From an uncultured Sterolibacterium sp. (GTDB lineage Bacteria; Pseudomonadota; Gammaproteobacteria; Burkholderiales; Rhodocyclaceae): 43,885 nt of DNA. The DNA lies in NCBI GenBank assembly GCA_903832735.1, contig CAILCO010000092.1, positions 1-43,885 on the forward strand, given 5' to 3'. Made by a program: the position numbers and the translations under genes. Below, in pieces: positions 1-7,961 of this stretch (position 1 is the stretch's first letter; the number at the start of each line of letters is the position of its first letter). The notes under the pieces were generated by a model. That model had not been told where the DNA came from. It searched no databases and worked only from the letters and a program-made list of their open reading frames with translations.

Positions 1-41
1 CCCAATGTCCCGATGAGCCTTGCCAATTCTCTCGTCCTCAT
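1..41 (-). CDS. Start of IS-encoded protein, partial (left copy)
   Basis: Reading leftward from the ATG at 41-39 gives MRTRELARLIGTLG and then the window ends. An AGGAG lies 7 bases upstream of this ATG, ideal spacing. It is the same start as at 43850 in the right copy. Only 13-14 codons are visible, so transposase function is inferred from position at an IS end, not from homology. An alternative frame starting 8 bases upstream gives MQNEDERIGKAHRD but has no good ribosome site. Confidence 0.4.
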   Translation of the reverse strand, partial: MRTRELARLIGTL

Positions 42-140
42 TTTGCATCTCCTGGCTCCAGCGCCCGTGCGCTATGTAGCCAGTATCCACTTCCACAGGC
101 TCGCTAGATGAGCCAGCCACGTTATTCGCTAAATGAGCCA
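6..140 (-). mobile_element. IS end, left copy (135-bp inverted repeat)
   Basis: Positions 6-140 are the exact reverse complement of 43751-43885. Read inward-to-outward from 140 the element begins TGGCTCATTTAGCGA and repeats it as TGGCTCATCTAGCGA about 25 bases further in. A terminal TG and internally repeated end sequences are typical of IS21-family termini, but I do not recognise the element and the family is a guess. The body lies outside the window. The flanking bases 141 onward differ from those at the other copy, so no target duplication can be seen. Confidence 0.75.
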
Positions 141-337
141 GAAGAAACCTCGCAGAAGCTAATCATCATCAAGCCATTACACTCCGAATTCAAGGATCGT
201 TACAATCGCCATTGGCGTCTATGATCGCTGTGATGAACCACCTGGTCATGTCACATGTCCTGGCAGGTTTGGCTCGCTGATAGCGCACAGACGCGCTACT
301 GTATGCTTCGTCTCCGTCGCCGTTCATCTTACTGACC
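141..337. other. Junction between IS end and first gene
   Basis: This 197-bp stretch holds no convincing gene. The bases directly before the ATG at 338 show no good ribosome binding site, and I could not pick a clear promoter. The upstream region of the M18 gene may have been cut by the IS, or its promoter may be weak. Confidence 0.4.
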
Positions 338-1642
338 ATGCTCATGAATACCCAAACCGGAAGCGCAGCCCAGCAACTGATCGACTTCATCGACGCCAGT
401 CCCAGCCCTTGGCACGCGGTGGCAAGCGCCGAAGAGCGCCTGCTGGCGCAGGGCTTCACCCGACTCGAGGAAGGCGAACGCTGGCAACTCACAGCGGGGG
501 GGCGCCATTTCGTCGTGCGCGGCGGCGCCTCTATCATCGCCTTTGTAATGGGCAGTCGGCCAATGGCGGAAACCGGCTTGCGCATCGTCGGCGCCCATAC
601 CGACTCTCCCGGGCTGAGGCTAAAGCCGAAGGCGGCCCTGGCTGGCGACGGCTTGGTGCGCCTGGCGGTGGAGGTGTATGGAGGACCCATACTGGCGACC
701 TTTGCCGACCGGGACTTGAGTTTGGCCGGGCGCGTCGTGGTGCGCGGGGCGACAGGTGCCAAGACGCGACTGCTGCGCTTCGAACAGCCGCTGGTGCGGC
801 TACCCAATCTGGCGATACACATGAACCGGGAGGTCAATGAACAGGGCCTGAAACTCAACAAGCAGACGGAACTGCCGCTGATCCTGGGCCTGCTGGGCGA
901 GGGGGAAGACGCGGTAGCAAACTTGCGCACGCTGTTGGCCGACGCCGTAGAAGACCAGGCTGCAAATTTATTGACCTGGGAGCTGGCCGTCTATGATGTG
1001 CAGAAGGGCTGCCTGTGGGGCGCGAAAGAGGAGTTTATCGCCGACAGCCAGTTGGACAATCTGGCGTCCTGCCATGCGGCCCTTAACGCTTTGATGGCGA
1101 CGGATGATCCGTCGGCCACCTGCATGGCGGCCTTTTTCGACCACGAGGAGGTTGGCAGCGAGAGCGCTAGCGGCGCCGGCGGAAGCTTTGTCAGCGACAT
1201 ATTGGCGCGTATTTGCCTCCAGGCCGGGCTGGACGGGGAGGACAAGTACCGCGCGATGGCGCGGAGTTTCTTCATCAGCGCCGACATGGCCCATGCCTAC
1301 CACCCCAATTTCCCTGCCGCCTACGAACCGGGCCACAAGGTGATGGTGAACGGCGGTCCGGTTATCAAGAGCAACGCCAACCAGCGCTACACCACCGGCG
1401 CGGAGACGGCGGCCCGGTTCATTGCCCTGTGCGAGAGCGCCGGCGTACCCTGTCAGCAATACGCCCATCGCAGCGACCTGGGTTGCGGCAGTACCATCGG
1501 CCCCATTGTCGCGGCACAACTGGGCATCGCCAGCGTCGATGTGGGTTCGCCCCTGTGGGCGATGCACAGCGTGCGCGAGAGCGCGGGAGCCCGAGACCAT
1601 AGCTACATGATCGCAGCGCTGGAGGCGGCCTTCGAAAGTTAA
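338..1642 (+). CDS. apeB: M18 family aminopeptidase
   Basis: A 434-residue metallopeptidase of the M18 (aspartyl aminopeptidase/ApeB) family, which removes N-terminal residues, often acidic ones, from peptides in the cytoplasm using two metal ions. Visible family blocks in order: N-terminal SPSPWHAV, GAHTDSPGLRLKPK with the first metal-binding His near residue 87, DSQLDNLAS with the bridging Asp, DHEEVGSESASGAGG with the catalytic Glu and a metal Glu, and a C-terminal SYMIAALEAAF region. Length matches the family. Two ATGs (338 and 344) compete and neither has a strong ribosome site. The next gene starts 39 bases downstream in the same direction. Confidence 0.9.
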   Translation: MLMNTQTGSAAQQLIDFIDASPSPWHAVASAEERLLAQGFTRLEEGERWQLTAGGRHFVVRGGASIIAFVMGSRPMAETGLRIVGAHTDSPGLRLKPKAALAGDGLVRLAVEVYGGPILATFADRDLSLAGRVVVRGATGAKTRLLRFEQPLVRLPNLAIHMNREVNEQGLKLNKQTELPLILGLLGEGEDAVANLRTLLADAVEDQAANLLTWELAVYDVQKGCLWGAKEEFIADSQLDNLASCHAALNALMATDDPSATCMAAFFDHEEVGSESASGAGGSFVSDILARICLQAGLDGEDKYRAMARSFFISADMAHAYHPNFPAAYEPGHKVMVNGGPVIKSNANQRYTTGAETAARFIALCESAGVPCQQYAHRSDLGCGSTIGPIVAAQLGIASVDVGSPLWAMHSVRESAGARDHSYMIAALEAAFES

Positions 1643-1681
1643 GCGGCACAACCTGCACGCCGCGCAGATAGTCAAAGTCCG

Positions 1682-2977
1682 ATGAAAAGCACCTTCCGTT
1701 CGCTGAGCAATTTCAACTACCGGCTATGGGCCAGTGGCGCGATCGTATCCAACGTGGGGACTTGGATGCAGCGCACCGCCCAGGACTGGCTCGTGCTTAC
1801 CGAGTTGACCGACAAGAATGCGACCGCCGTGGGTATCGTCATGGCGCTTCAGTACGGGCCTCACCTGCTGTTGCTGCCTTTGAGCGGCTTTGTCGCCGAT
1901 CATGTCGACCGGCGAAAATTACTGATAGCCACTCAGGCAGCGCTGGCAGCACTGGCCCTGGGATTGGGGCTGCTCACCGTCACCGGGCTGGTGCGGTTGT
2001 GGCACGTGTATGGGTTTGCGTTTCTGCTGGGCTGCGTCACGGCCTTCGACGCACCTGCGCGCCAAACCTTTGTTGCGGAACTGGTCGGCGAATCCGACCT
2101 GTCCAACGCGGTGGCGCTGAATTCGACATCGTTCAACGCTGCGCGCATGATCGGTCCTGCCATCGCCGGCATCCTCATCGCCATCGTCGGCTCCGGTTGG
2201 GTGTTCCTGATCAACGCGGCGTCGTTCGTTGCCGTGCTCTGCTCGCTCAGCCTCATTCGTGTCGCCGAACTGCATCTGAGCGAGAGAGCCGTCCGGACAC
2301 AAGGCAGCCTCGCCGAAGGTTTTCGCTATGTCAGAGCGCGACCCGACATACAAGCGGTCCTGCTCATGCTGTTCTTCATCAGCACCTTCGGGCTGAATTT
2401 TCCGATCTTCATTTCGACCATGTCCGTCACCGTCTTTCATGCCGGAGCGAGCCAATACGGATTCCTGACGACTACCATGGCGGTCGGGTCCGTCGTCGGC
2501 GCGCTCCTGGCTGCCAAGCGGAGGAGACCCCACACCGCGCTGCTCTTCGTAGCCGCCGCCATCTTCGGCGTCTCTTGCGCCCTGGCTGCCATCATGCCCA
2601 ACCACTGGCTCTTCGCCCTGGTCCTGGTGATCATCGGCGTGTCCGCGCAAACCTTCACCACCACTGCGAATAGCACGGTGCAACTATCGACCGACCCCGC
2701 GATGCGCGGGCGGGTGATGGCGATATTCTTCGCCATCGCTTCAGGCGGCACGCCCTTCGGTGCGCCTATCGTCGGCTGGGTCGCCGATACTTTCGGCCCG
2801 CGCTGGGCACTGGGCATCGGCGCCGCCTCAGGGTTTGCCGCAGCGATCGTCGGCATCCGCTACCTAGCGAAGTACCGCCACCTGCGTCTTCGCATCGTCA
2901 CCGGGCGGATCCGCCTCAGCTTCGACGAGGGCGCAGCCATGAACGATCCCAATCGATCCGGGCAGCGCGCCGCGTAA
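1682..2977 (+). CDS. MFS transporter (EntS/MFS_3-like)
   Basis: A 431-residue polytopic membrane protein of the major facilitator superfamily, inner membrane. It opens with NYRLWASGAIVSNVGTWMQ and the conserved AQDWLVLTELT block that marks the MFS_3/EntS-like exporter branch, followed by GFVADHVDRRK, the loop 2-3 motif A of the superfamily. Long hydrophobic runs are spread along the protein as expected for 12 helices, and the hydrophilic C-tail begins near residue 395. The substrate cannot be read from sequence; relatives export siderophores or drugs. It lies 39 bp after the aminopeptidase and may be co-transcribed with it. It faces the DUF5710 gene tail to tail across 19 bp. Confidence 0.85.
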   Translation: MKSTFRSLSNFNYRLWASGAIVSNVGTWMQRTAQDWLVLTELTDKNATAVGIVMALQYGPHLLLLPLSGFVADHVDRRKLLIATQAALAALALGLGLLTVTGLVRLWHVYGFAFLLGCVTAFDAPARQTFVAELVGESDLSNAVALNSTSFNAARMIGPAIAGILIAIVGSGWVFLINAASFVAVLCSLSLIRVAELHLSERAVRTQGSLAEGFRYVRARPDIQAVLLMLFFISTFGLNFPIFISTMSVTVFHAGASQYGFLTTTMAVGSVVGALLAAKRRRPHTALLFVAAAIFGVSCALAAIMPNHWLFALVLVIIGVSAQTFTTTANSTVQLSTDPAMRGRVMAIFFAIASGGTPFGAPIVGWVADTFGPRWALGIGAASGFAAAIVGIRYLAKYRHLRLRIVTGRIRLSFDEGAAMNDPNRSGQRAA

Positions 2978-2996
2978 CCTTCCGTCAGCACTGGCG

Positions 2997-3317
2997 CTAG
3001 CGGTGCAAAGCAGTGGCTCCACACTTGTCGCAGACATTCCAAGGCAGACAGTCGCAAACACGCGGGTGTTCGACAAAGGCACTGCCCACGACCGTGATGC
3101 CTGTCGTCTGCAAATTTCTCGCCGGAGGGCTTTTGAGCGCTGCTGCGCCGGCACTGGCGGTCATCTGGGCGATCTGGGTGATAGGCAGCCACCTCGTGAA
3201 TGGCGACAGATCCGCGGCATTCTCGACATACCAGAGTTTCCGGGCAGCGTCCCATCTGGCACCCAGTCGTTTGGCTTGATCTTTTTCCGCGAAGGGAACC
3301 TGCAGATTTGTTCTCAT
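2997..3317 (-). CDS. DUF5710 domain protein
   Basis: A 106-residue protein starting MRTNLQVPFAEKDQAKRLG and continuing ARWDAARKLWYVEN, the signature of the small DUF5710 domain found in DNA-metabolism and hypothetical proteins; its molecular role is unknown. The C-terminal part carries two Cys pairs (CDCLPWNVCDKC) that could bind a metal. I chose the ATG at 3317 because the domain begins directly after it; an in-frame upstream extension to 3500 is Arg/Gly-rich and overlaps the end of pepN. It lies immediately downstream of pepN in the same direction. Confidence 0.75.
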   Translation of the reverse strand: MRTNLQVPFAEKDQAKRLGARWDAARKLWYVENAADLSPFTRWLPITQIAQMTASAGAAALKSPPARNLQTTGITVVGSAFVEHPRVCDCLPWNVCDKCGATALHR

Positions 3318-3370
3318 GTCATCCCGATATAAGTACTCGCGAAATGCCGCGCGGCGCCCGTCCGGGAAAC

Positions 3371-6064
3371 TCAGCGCAGGGCATTGCCGACCACCTCCGC
3401 CACCTCGGCGGCCAGGCCGGACGCAGCGGCGATACGCTCCAGCGCAGCGCGCGCGTAAACCTGATGCCCGGTGTCGAACTGCCGCCAGCGATCGAAGCAA
3501 CGCGCGATCCGCGATGCGACCAGGGGATTCATTTCTTGCAGCGCCAGGATGGCATCGGCGCCAAGCGCATAGCCGCTACCGTCGGCAGCATGGAAGTGAC
3601 GCGGGTTGGCGGCGCAAAAGCTGCGCACCAGGGCATAGACCTTGTTGGGATTCCTGAGCTCGAAGGCCGGATGGCGCATGAGTTCGCGCACGCTGGCCGT
3701 GGTGCCGGGCAGAGACGAAGTGGCCTGCACCTGCAGCCACTTGTCGACCACCAGGGCCTCGCCCTGCCAACGGGCGTAGAAACTTGCCAGCGCCGTCTCG
3801 CGCTCAGCCAGGTCAAGGTTGGCCAACGTGCTCAGCGCGGCCATCACGTCGGTCATGTTGTCGCCCTGCTCGAACTGGTCGAGCAGGCGCGGCAGGACAG
3901 CGGAGCGCAAATAGGCGTTGTCGCTCTGCGCGAGATAGCCCAGGCAAAGGTTGCGCAGCGCGCGCTGGCCGACCTGTACACCGTCAGGCGCATAGGCGGT
4001 CGTGCGAGCCAGATTCTGCCAGGCGGATTCCAGTTCGTCGCGCAGTTCGCTCGCCAGGAAACTGCGTAGCGCGCTGCGCGTAGCAAAGATAGTCTCGGGA
4101 TCTATCGCCTGCCCCTGGGCGGCAACCACCTCGGCCATCTCCTTTTCGCCAGGCAGCATCAGGGCCTCGGCGGCCAGCGCCGCATCGCCGTCGAGCCCAT
4201 CCTTCAGAATGCGCCGGCAGGCGTCGACATAAGCATGGGCAATCCAGCCCGACCCCTGCCCGCCGCCGGCGATACCGGCCAGCATCACCCGCGTGGCCAG
4301 CCGTTGGCCGGCCTCCCAGCGATTGAAGGGATCGCTGTCGTGCGCCATCAGGTGGGCCAACTCTGTTTCGCTCTGAGCGAGTTCCAGCATCACCGGTGCG
4401 GAGAAATTGCGCAGCAGCGAGGCGACCGGGGCAGCGGCGATGTCTTCGAAGACGAAGCACTGACGAGGCTCGGTCAATGACAGAACCCGGGTCGTGCCCT
4501 GGGCGCTCGCCTCGCCGGTGAGGCGCAGCGGCGCGTCGGTCCCATCGGGCAGCACCAGGCCCAGTGCGACCGGAATATGCAGCGATCCTTCTGCTACCGG
4601 CAGGCCGGCCTGGCGCAAGCGTTCCTCGTAGGCGCCCGCGGCCAGGTTCTGGCTGAGCGTCAGGGTGTAGCGACCAGTCGTGCTATCCCAACTGCCGCTC
4701 GCTTTGATCCGCGGCGTGCCGGCGCGCGCATACCAGAGGCGAAACTGCGTGAGATCCGTGCCCGAGGCATCCTGCATGGCGGCGACGAACTCCTCGCAGG
4801 TCACCGCCTGGCCATCATGGCGCTGGAAATAGAGATCCATGCCACGGCGGAAAGCCTCGCGCCCGATCAGCGTCTGGATCATGCGCACCACCTCGGCGCC
4901 CTTTTGGTAGACGGTAGCGGTGTAGAAATTGTTGATCTCGGCGTAGGAGGCCGGGCGCACCGGATGGGCCATAGGCCCGGCGTCCTCCGGAAACTGGGCC
5001 TGGCGCAGGCTGCGTACGTCCTGGATGCGAGTAACCGCGCAGCCATGCATATCGGCGCCGAATTCCTGGTCGCGGAACACGGTCAATCCCTCCTTGAGCG
5101 AGAGCTGAAACCAGTCGCGGCAGGTCACCCGGTTGCCCGTCCAATTGTGGAAGTATTCGTGGCCAACGACCCGATCGATGTTCTGGAAATCGCTGTCGGT
5201 GGCCGTGGCGGCGTCGGCCAGAACGTACTTGGTGTTGAAGATGTTGAGGCCCTTGTTCTCCATCGCCCCCATGTTGAAGTCGCTCACGGCGACGATCATA
5301 TATTGATCGAGATCCATCTCCAGGCCGAAGCGCTGCTCGTCCCAGTGCATGGCGGCTTTCAACGCCGCCATGGTACGGCCGCACTGATTGCGCTTGCCAG
5401 GCTCGACATAGACGCCCAGCCGGACCTCGCGCCCCGATGCGGTGACGAAGCGATCCTCGACCACGTCAAGCTTGGCCGCCACCAGTGCGAAGAGATAACA
5501 GGGCTTGGCGCTCGGGTCCTCCCAGCGCGCCCAGTGCCGGCCCCGCCCGCCGCCACCGGTGGCGACCAGGTTACCGTTGCAGAGCAGTTGGGGAAACTCG
5601 TCGTAGTCGGCAAGGATGGTGCAACTGTAGCGGGACATGATGTCCGGCCGATCAGGAAAGTAGGTGATGCGGCGAAAGCCTTCGGCCTCGCACTGGGTGA
5701 AATAACCGTCCTTGGATCGGTACAGGCCAGACAGTTGCGTGTTGTTGTCGGGATCGATGCGCACCACGGTTTCCAGTTGGAAGGACTCCGGCAGATCGCC
5801 GGTCACGGTCAGCACATCGCCCTCGAGTATGACGCGCTCGCCCGGCAATTGCTGTCCGTCCAGGCGGACCGCTTGCGGCATCATCTCCTCGCCATTGAGC
5901 CGCAGCGGGGCGCGCGGTCCTTGCGGATTGCGCCGGCAGCCAAGTTTGGCCGAGACCTCGGTATAGAAATCGCCGATGGTGACATGGAGGTCGACCGTAT
6001 CGATCAACCAGGCGGGCGGCAGGTAGTCCTTGAGGTATACCGGTTGCGGAATTTTGTTGCCCAT
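3371..6064 (-). CDS. pepN: Aminopeptidase N (M1 family)
   Basis: A large zinc aminopeptidase of cytoplasmic peptide turnover, 897 residues from the chosen start. The exopeptidase motif GAMEN is near residues 266-270 and the zinc site HEYFH near 302-306, with the second Glu about 19 residues later in KEGLTVFRDQEF, all at the spacing of E. coli PepN. The C-terminal half is the helical DUF3458-type region of that family. I prefer the ATG at 6064 (MGNKIPQPVYLKDYLPP) to the ATG at 6112, because the first 16 residues of the longer form match nothing in the family and 897 residues is closer to its normal length. Confidence 0.93.
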   Translation of the reverse strand: MGNKIPQPVYLKDYLPPAWLIDTVDLHVTIGDFYTEVSAKLGCRRNPQGPRAPLRLNGEEMMPQAVRLDGQQLPGERVILEGDVLTVTGDLPESFQLETVVRIDPDNNTQLSGLYRSKDGYFTQCEAEGFRRITYFPDRPDIMSRYSCTILADYDEFPQLLCNGNLVATGGGGRGRHWARWEDPSAKPCYLFALVAAKLDVVEDRFVTASGREVRLGVYVEPGKRNQCGRTMAALKAAMHWDEQRFGLEMDLDQYMIVAVSDFNMGAMENKGLNIFNTKYVLADAATATDSDFQNIDRVVGHEYFHNWTGNRVTCRDWFQLSLKEGLTVFRDQEFGADMHGCAVTRIQDVRSLRQAQFPEDAGPMAHPVRPASYAEINNFYTATVYQKGAEVVRMIQTLIGREAFRRGMDLYFQRHDGQAVTCEEFVAAMQDASGTDLTQFRLWYARAGTPRIKASGSWDSTTGRYTLTLSQNLAAGAYEERLRQAGLPVAEGSLHIPVALGLVLPDGTDAPLRLTGEASAQGTTRVLSLTEPRQCFVFEDIAAAPVASLLRNFSAPVMLELAQSETELAHLMAHDSDPFNRWEAGQRLATRVMLAGIAGGGQGSGWIAHAYVDACRRILKDGLDGDAALAAEALMLPGEKEMAEVVAAQGQAIDPETIFATRSALRSFLASELRDELESAWQNLARTTAYAPDGVQVGQRALRNLCLGYLAQSDNAYLRSAVLPRLLDQFEQGDNMTDVMAALSTLANLDLAERETALASFYARWQGEALVVDKWLQVQATSSLPGTTASVRELMRHPAFELRNPNKVYALVRSFCAANPRHFHAADGSGYALGADAILALQEMNPLVASRIARCFDRWRQFDTGHQVYARAALERIAAASGLAAEVAEVVGNALR

Positions 6065-6196
6065 GGCGTCTGTCCAGTTTGCGTTCGTAGGTGTTGCTAC
6101 GGGTCGCCCCAAGGCTTCGATCAGGCCAAGACTCCATCAGCGCGTGAGCCCAACCAAGCGCATTTGGTCAGCCTGTAAAGTTCAGTGCGCAAAACC

Positions 6197-6520
6197 TTAT
6201 GTTGATTTCTTAATCTTCTTGTGTTTGTGGTGGCGCACCTTGTTGCCACTTATGGCCTTCTTCCCGGACTTCACATGCTTGGCATGCATCTTCTTGTGAT
6301 TTGGATGAGACATGTTCTGACCGCCGCCCATCATGTTCCGGTCGCGGTGCTTCGCCGCATGCTCAGGAGAAGCATTTCCTGACGAAACTGCCGGGCTTCT
6401 CGGAGCAACTGTACTTGCTTCCGCGTTGGCCTTTGCGAGACTAGGATCGATGCCAGCCTGCGCCCAGGCTGACGTGGACAGAGCTATCGAGGCGGCACAG
6501 ACAAATAATTTCAAGTTCAA
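6197..6520 (-). CDS. Small His/Lys-rich exported protein
   Basis: Unrecognised protein of about 107 residues. From a TTG at 6520-6518 it reads MNLKLFVCAASIALSTSAWA, a short classical signal peptide ending in AWA-Q, so it is probably periplasmic. The mature part is basic and rich in His, Lys and Met (HPNHKKMHAKHVKSGKK, then HHKHKK), which suggests metal or polyanion binding, but that is only an inference from composition. I chose the TTG because GGGAGA lies 5-6 bases upstream of it; ATGs at 6550 and 6562 would put extra charged residues before the signal sequence. Confidence 0.55.
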   Translation of the reverse strand: MNLKLFVCAASIALSTSAWAQAGIDPSLAKANAEASTVAPRSPAVSSGNASPEHAAKHRDRNMMGGGQNMSHPNHKKMHAKHVKSGKKAISGNKVRHHKHKKIKKST

Positions 6521-6675
6521 TTGGATCTCCCGGAACAAAGCGTCGTACATTTTACCTTGCATTCCGCGCCGCCCATCGCGGTCCAAGGCGCGCATCAGTC
6601 CCTGGACCTTAAAGGCGATGTGGTCATGACGATTGACGCGCCTTAAGCCCAAGGACAAGACCGCCAGAGAGGGTG

Positions 6676-6906
6676 TCAATAAGCACGTTCCAGTCTACGC
6701 GCGATTCTCAGGTTTTTCTTGTGCTGCTCAAGGTCTAAGGGATCCATCGCTTGAGCCAAGTGGGCTTCGCCGAAACTGATGGGCAAGATATCCTTCTGTT
6801 GTGCGGAGCGCAGTCCCTCGCAGAAGCGATGCATAAAGTTCGAGGAAATCCGGGGTTCCGGAACGCAAGCGAACAAGAAAGCGGGGAAATGGTTGTTGGA
6901 TGTCAT
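6676..6906 (-). CDS. Small protein of unknown function
   Basis: A 76-residue ORF starting MTSNNHFPAFLFACVPEPR and ending HKKNLRIARRLERAY. I do not recognise it. Support for it being real: an AAGGAG about 8 bases before the ATG, a plausible promoter further upstream (TTGTGC-N17-TATATT on the minus strand), and a palindrome-rich leader. No transmembrane segment or clear domain is visible. Confidence 0.5.
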   Translation of the reverse strand: MTSNNHFPAFLFACVPEPRISSNFMHRFCEGLRSAQQKDILPISFGEAHLAQAMDPLDLEQHKKNLRIARRLERAY

Positions 6907-6920
6907 GGCATAACTCCTTA

Positions 6921-6967
6921 TCTCTATAATGTGCCTCTAATATAGAGAGGAATGCTGCAATGCACAA
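6921..6967 (-). promoter_or_regulatory. Promoter and palindromic leader of the 6906 gene
   Basis: On the minus strand TTGTGC (6967-6962), 17 bases, then TATATT (6944-6939) forms a reasonable sigma-70 promoter, the -10 matching 5 of 6. Overlapping it is an 8-bp inverted repeat, TCTCTATA at 6921-6928 and TATAGAGA at 6941-6948, separated by 12 bases. This could be an operator across the start site or a leader hairpin. The ribosome site AAGGAG follows just before the gene. Confidence 0.45.
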
Positions 6968-7130
6968 ACTAAATTACTTTAGTAATGAATTACAATTACT
7001 GTCCTATCGGCGATAAACTAATTCATGCAAATACCTCTAAATTCCGCTCCAGAGAACAGTTATAGAGAAATAGTTAGCGATTCAAGTAGCATAATTTCGC
7101 GCTTACAGAATAACAATATTGTCTCATATG
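6968..7130. other. AT-rich intergenic region with nested palindromes
   Basis: The whole 6907-7184 gap contains no gene I can support and is visibly far more AT-rich than its surroundings. Two palindromes overlap: ATTACTTTAGTAAT at 6973-6986 and GTAATGAATTAC at 6982-6993, followed by another ATTACT at 6995-7000. The arrangement suggests a regulator binding site or a short foreign insertion. Confidence 0.5.
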
Positions 7131-7184
7131 TCCGTGCCAGGTAAAGCTGCGATGGTAGCGCCGGTACGGTGAACCAAGGGAGAT

Positions 7185-7511
7185 TCAGGCCTGCCAAACC
7201 CCGAACCCCGCCTCGCGCAAATCGATCGCCACCTCGACTTCCTTGTCGCGGGCGGCGTCGTAGGCCATCGGGTTGAATGCCTCATAGAGATCGGGCAGTA
7301 ACCGCAATCCGTATTTCTGTGCATAGCGATTGGACTGGATACCGGCTTTGTGCTTGTCGAAGCGCAGGTCCGGGTCCAAGCCGGTCATGCCGACGTAGAC
7401 GCATGGCCTGCCCGTGACATAGCCTGGATTGGCTTTCTTGAAACGCGCTTCGTGGAGAACGTCCACTGAAAGTTCTATCACATAGACGTGATAATGGCGG
7501 CGGCGTCCCAT
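7185..7511 (-). CDS. GIY-YIG-like small protein
   Basis: A 108-residue protein with a GIY-YIG nuclease-like arrangement: HVYVIELS in place of the GIY strand, CVYVGMTG in place of the YIG strand, then RFDKHKAG carrying the conserved Arg, and a distal Glu-rich helix (KEVEVAIDLREAG). Family members cut DNA, but many small ones are of unknown function. The ribosome site is poor (GAGGG very close to the ATG). It starts 25 bp after the end of the small gene at 7779, so the two may form an operon. Confidence 0.6.
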   Translation of the reverse strand: MGRRRHYHVYVIELSVDVLHEARFKKANPGYVTGRPCVYVGMTGLDPDLRFDKHKAGIQSNRYAQKYGLRLLPDLYEAFNPMAYDAARDKEVEVAIDLREAGFGVWQA

Positions 7512-7536
7512 ACCCTCAGCAAATATCCTCTCAACT

Positions 7537-7779
7537 TCAGGCCGACCTGCTCACCAGAGTCTTCCGGATCAGCGTCGCCCCATGCCCATCGTCCAACGAA
7601 TAACTGCGTGAGACGACGAACCAGCCTCGACTCAATTCCACCTGGATCATCTCGTCGAGATCGCGCTTGTCGTCGGCGACAAGGCGCAGTTGGCCGGAGC
7701 GCATATGGTCGGCAATTGTTAGGGTCGGTTGCGGCTGCTGCTGGGCTTGGACGGCAATACGATCGATCACGCTTTCCAT
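7537..7779 (-). CDS. Small protein of unknown function
   Basis: An 80-residue ORF starting MESVIDRIAVQAQQQPQP. No domain is recognised. It contains a region LRLVADDKRDLDEMIQVEL followed by RGWFVVSRSYSLDDGHG, a plausible soluble fold. CGGGGA lies about 6 bases upstream of the chosen ATG at 7779. The frame stays open upstream to 8085 but that part overlaps the LysR gene and has no protein-like character. Confidence 0.5.
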   Translation of the reverse strand: MESVIDRIAVQAQQQPQPTLTIADHMRSGQLRLVADDKRDLDEMIQVELSRGWFVVSRSYSLDDGHGATLIRKTLVSRSA

Positions 7780-7961
7780 GGCTATCCCCGGAGTCCAAAA
7801 GAATAATTCTGGACTCGCCAAGACCAACCCAATGCCGGGAATTGCCATCGAAATGGCATTCTGATCGGACGAGCGCCAACGACCTTCTTCGCCATCGCCA
7901 GTCCTCATCGCAGCAGAATCCGTGGTATTTCCTGCTCGCGAAGCGCCCGCGAAAGGCGCGG

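Noticed and set aside
4577-6178. 533-codon open frame on the plus strand opposite pepN
   Set aside because: It lies almost wholly antisense to a clear M1 aminopeptidase, has no recognisable motif, and long antisense frames are expected in GC-rich codon usage.
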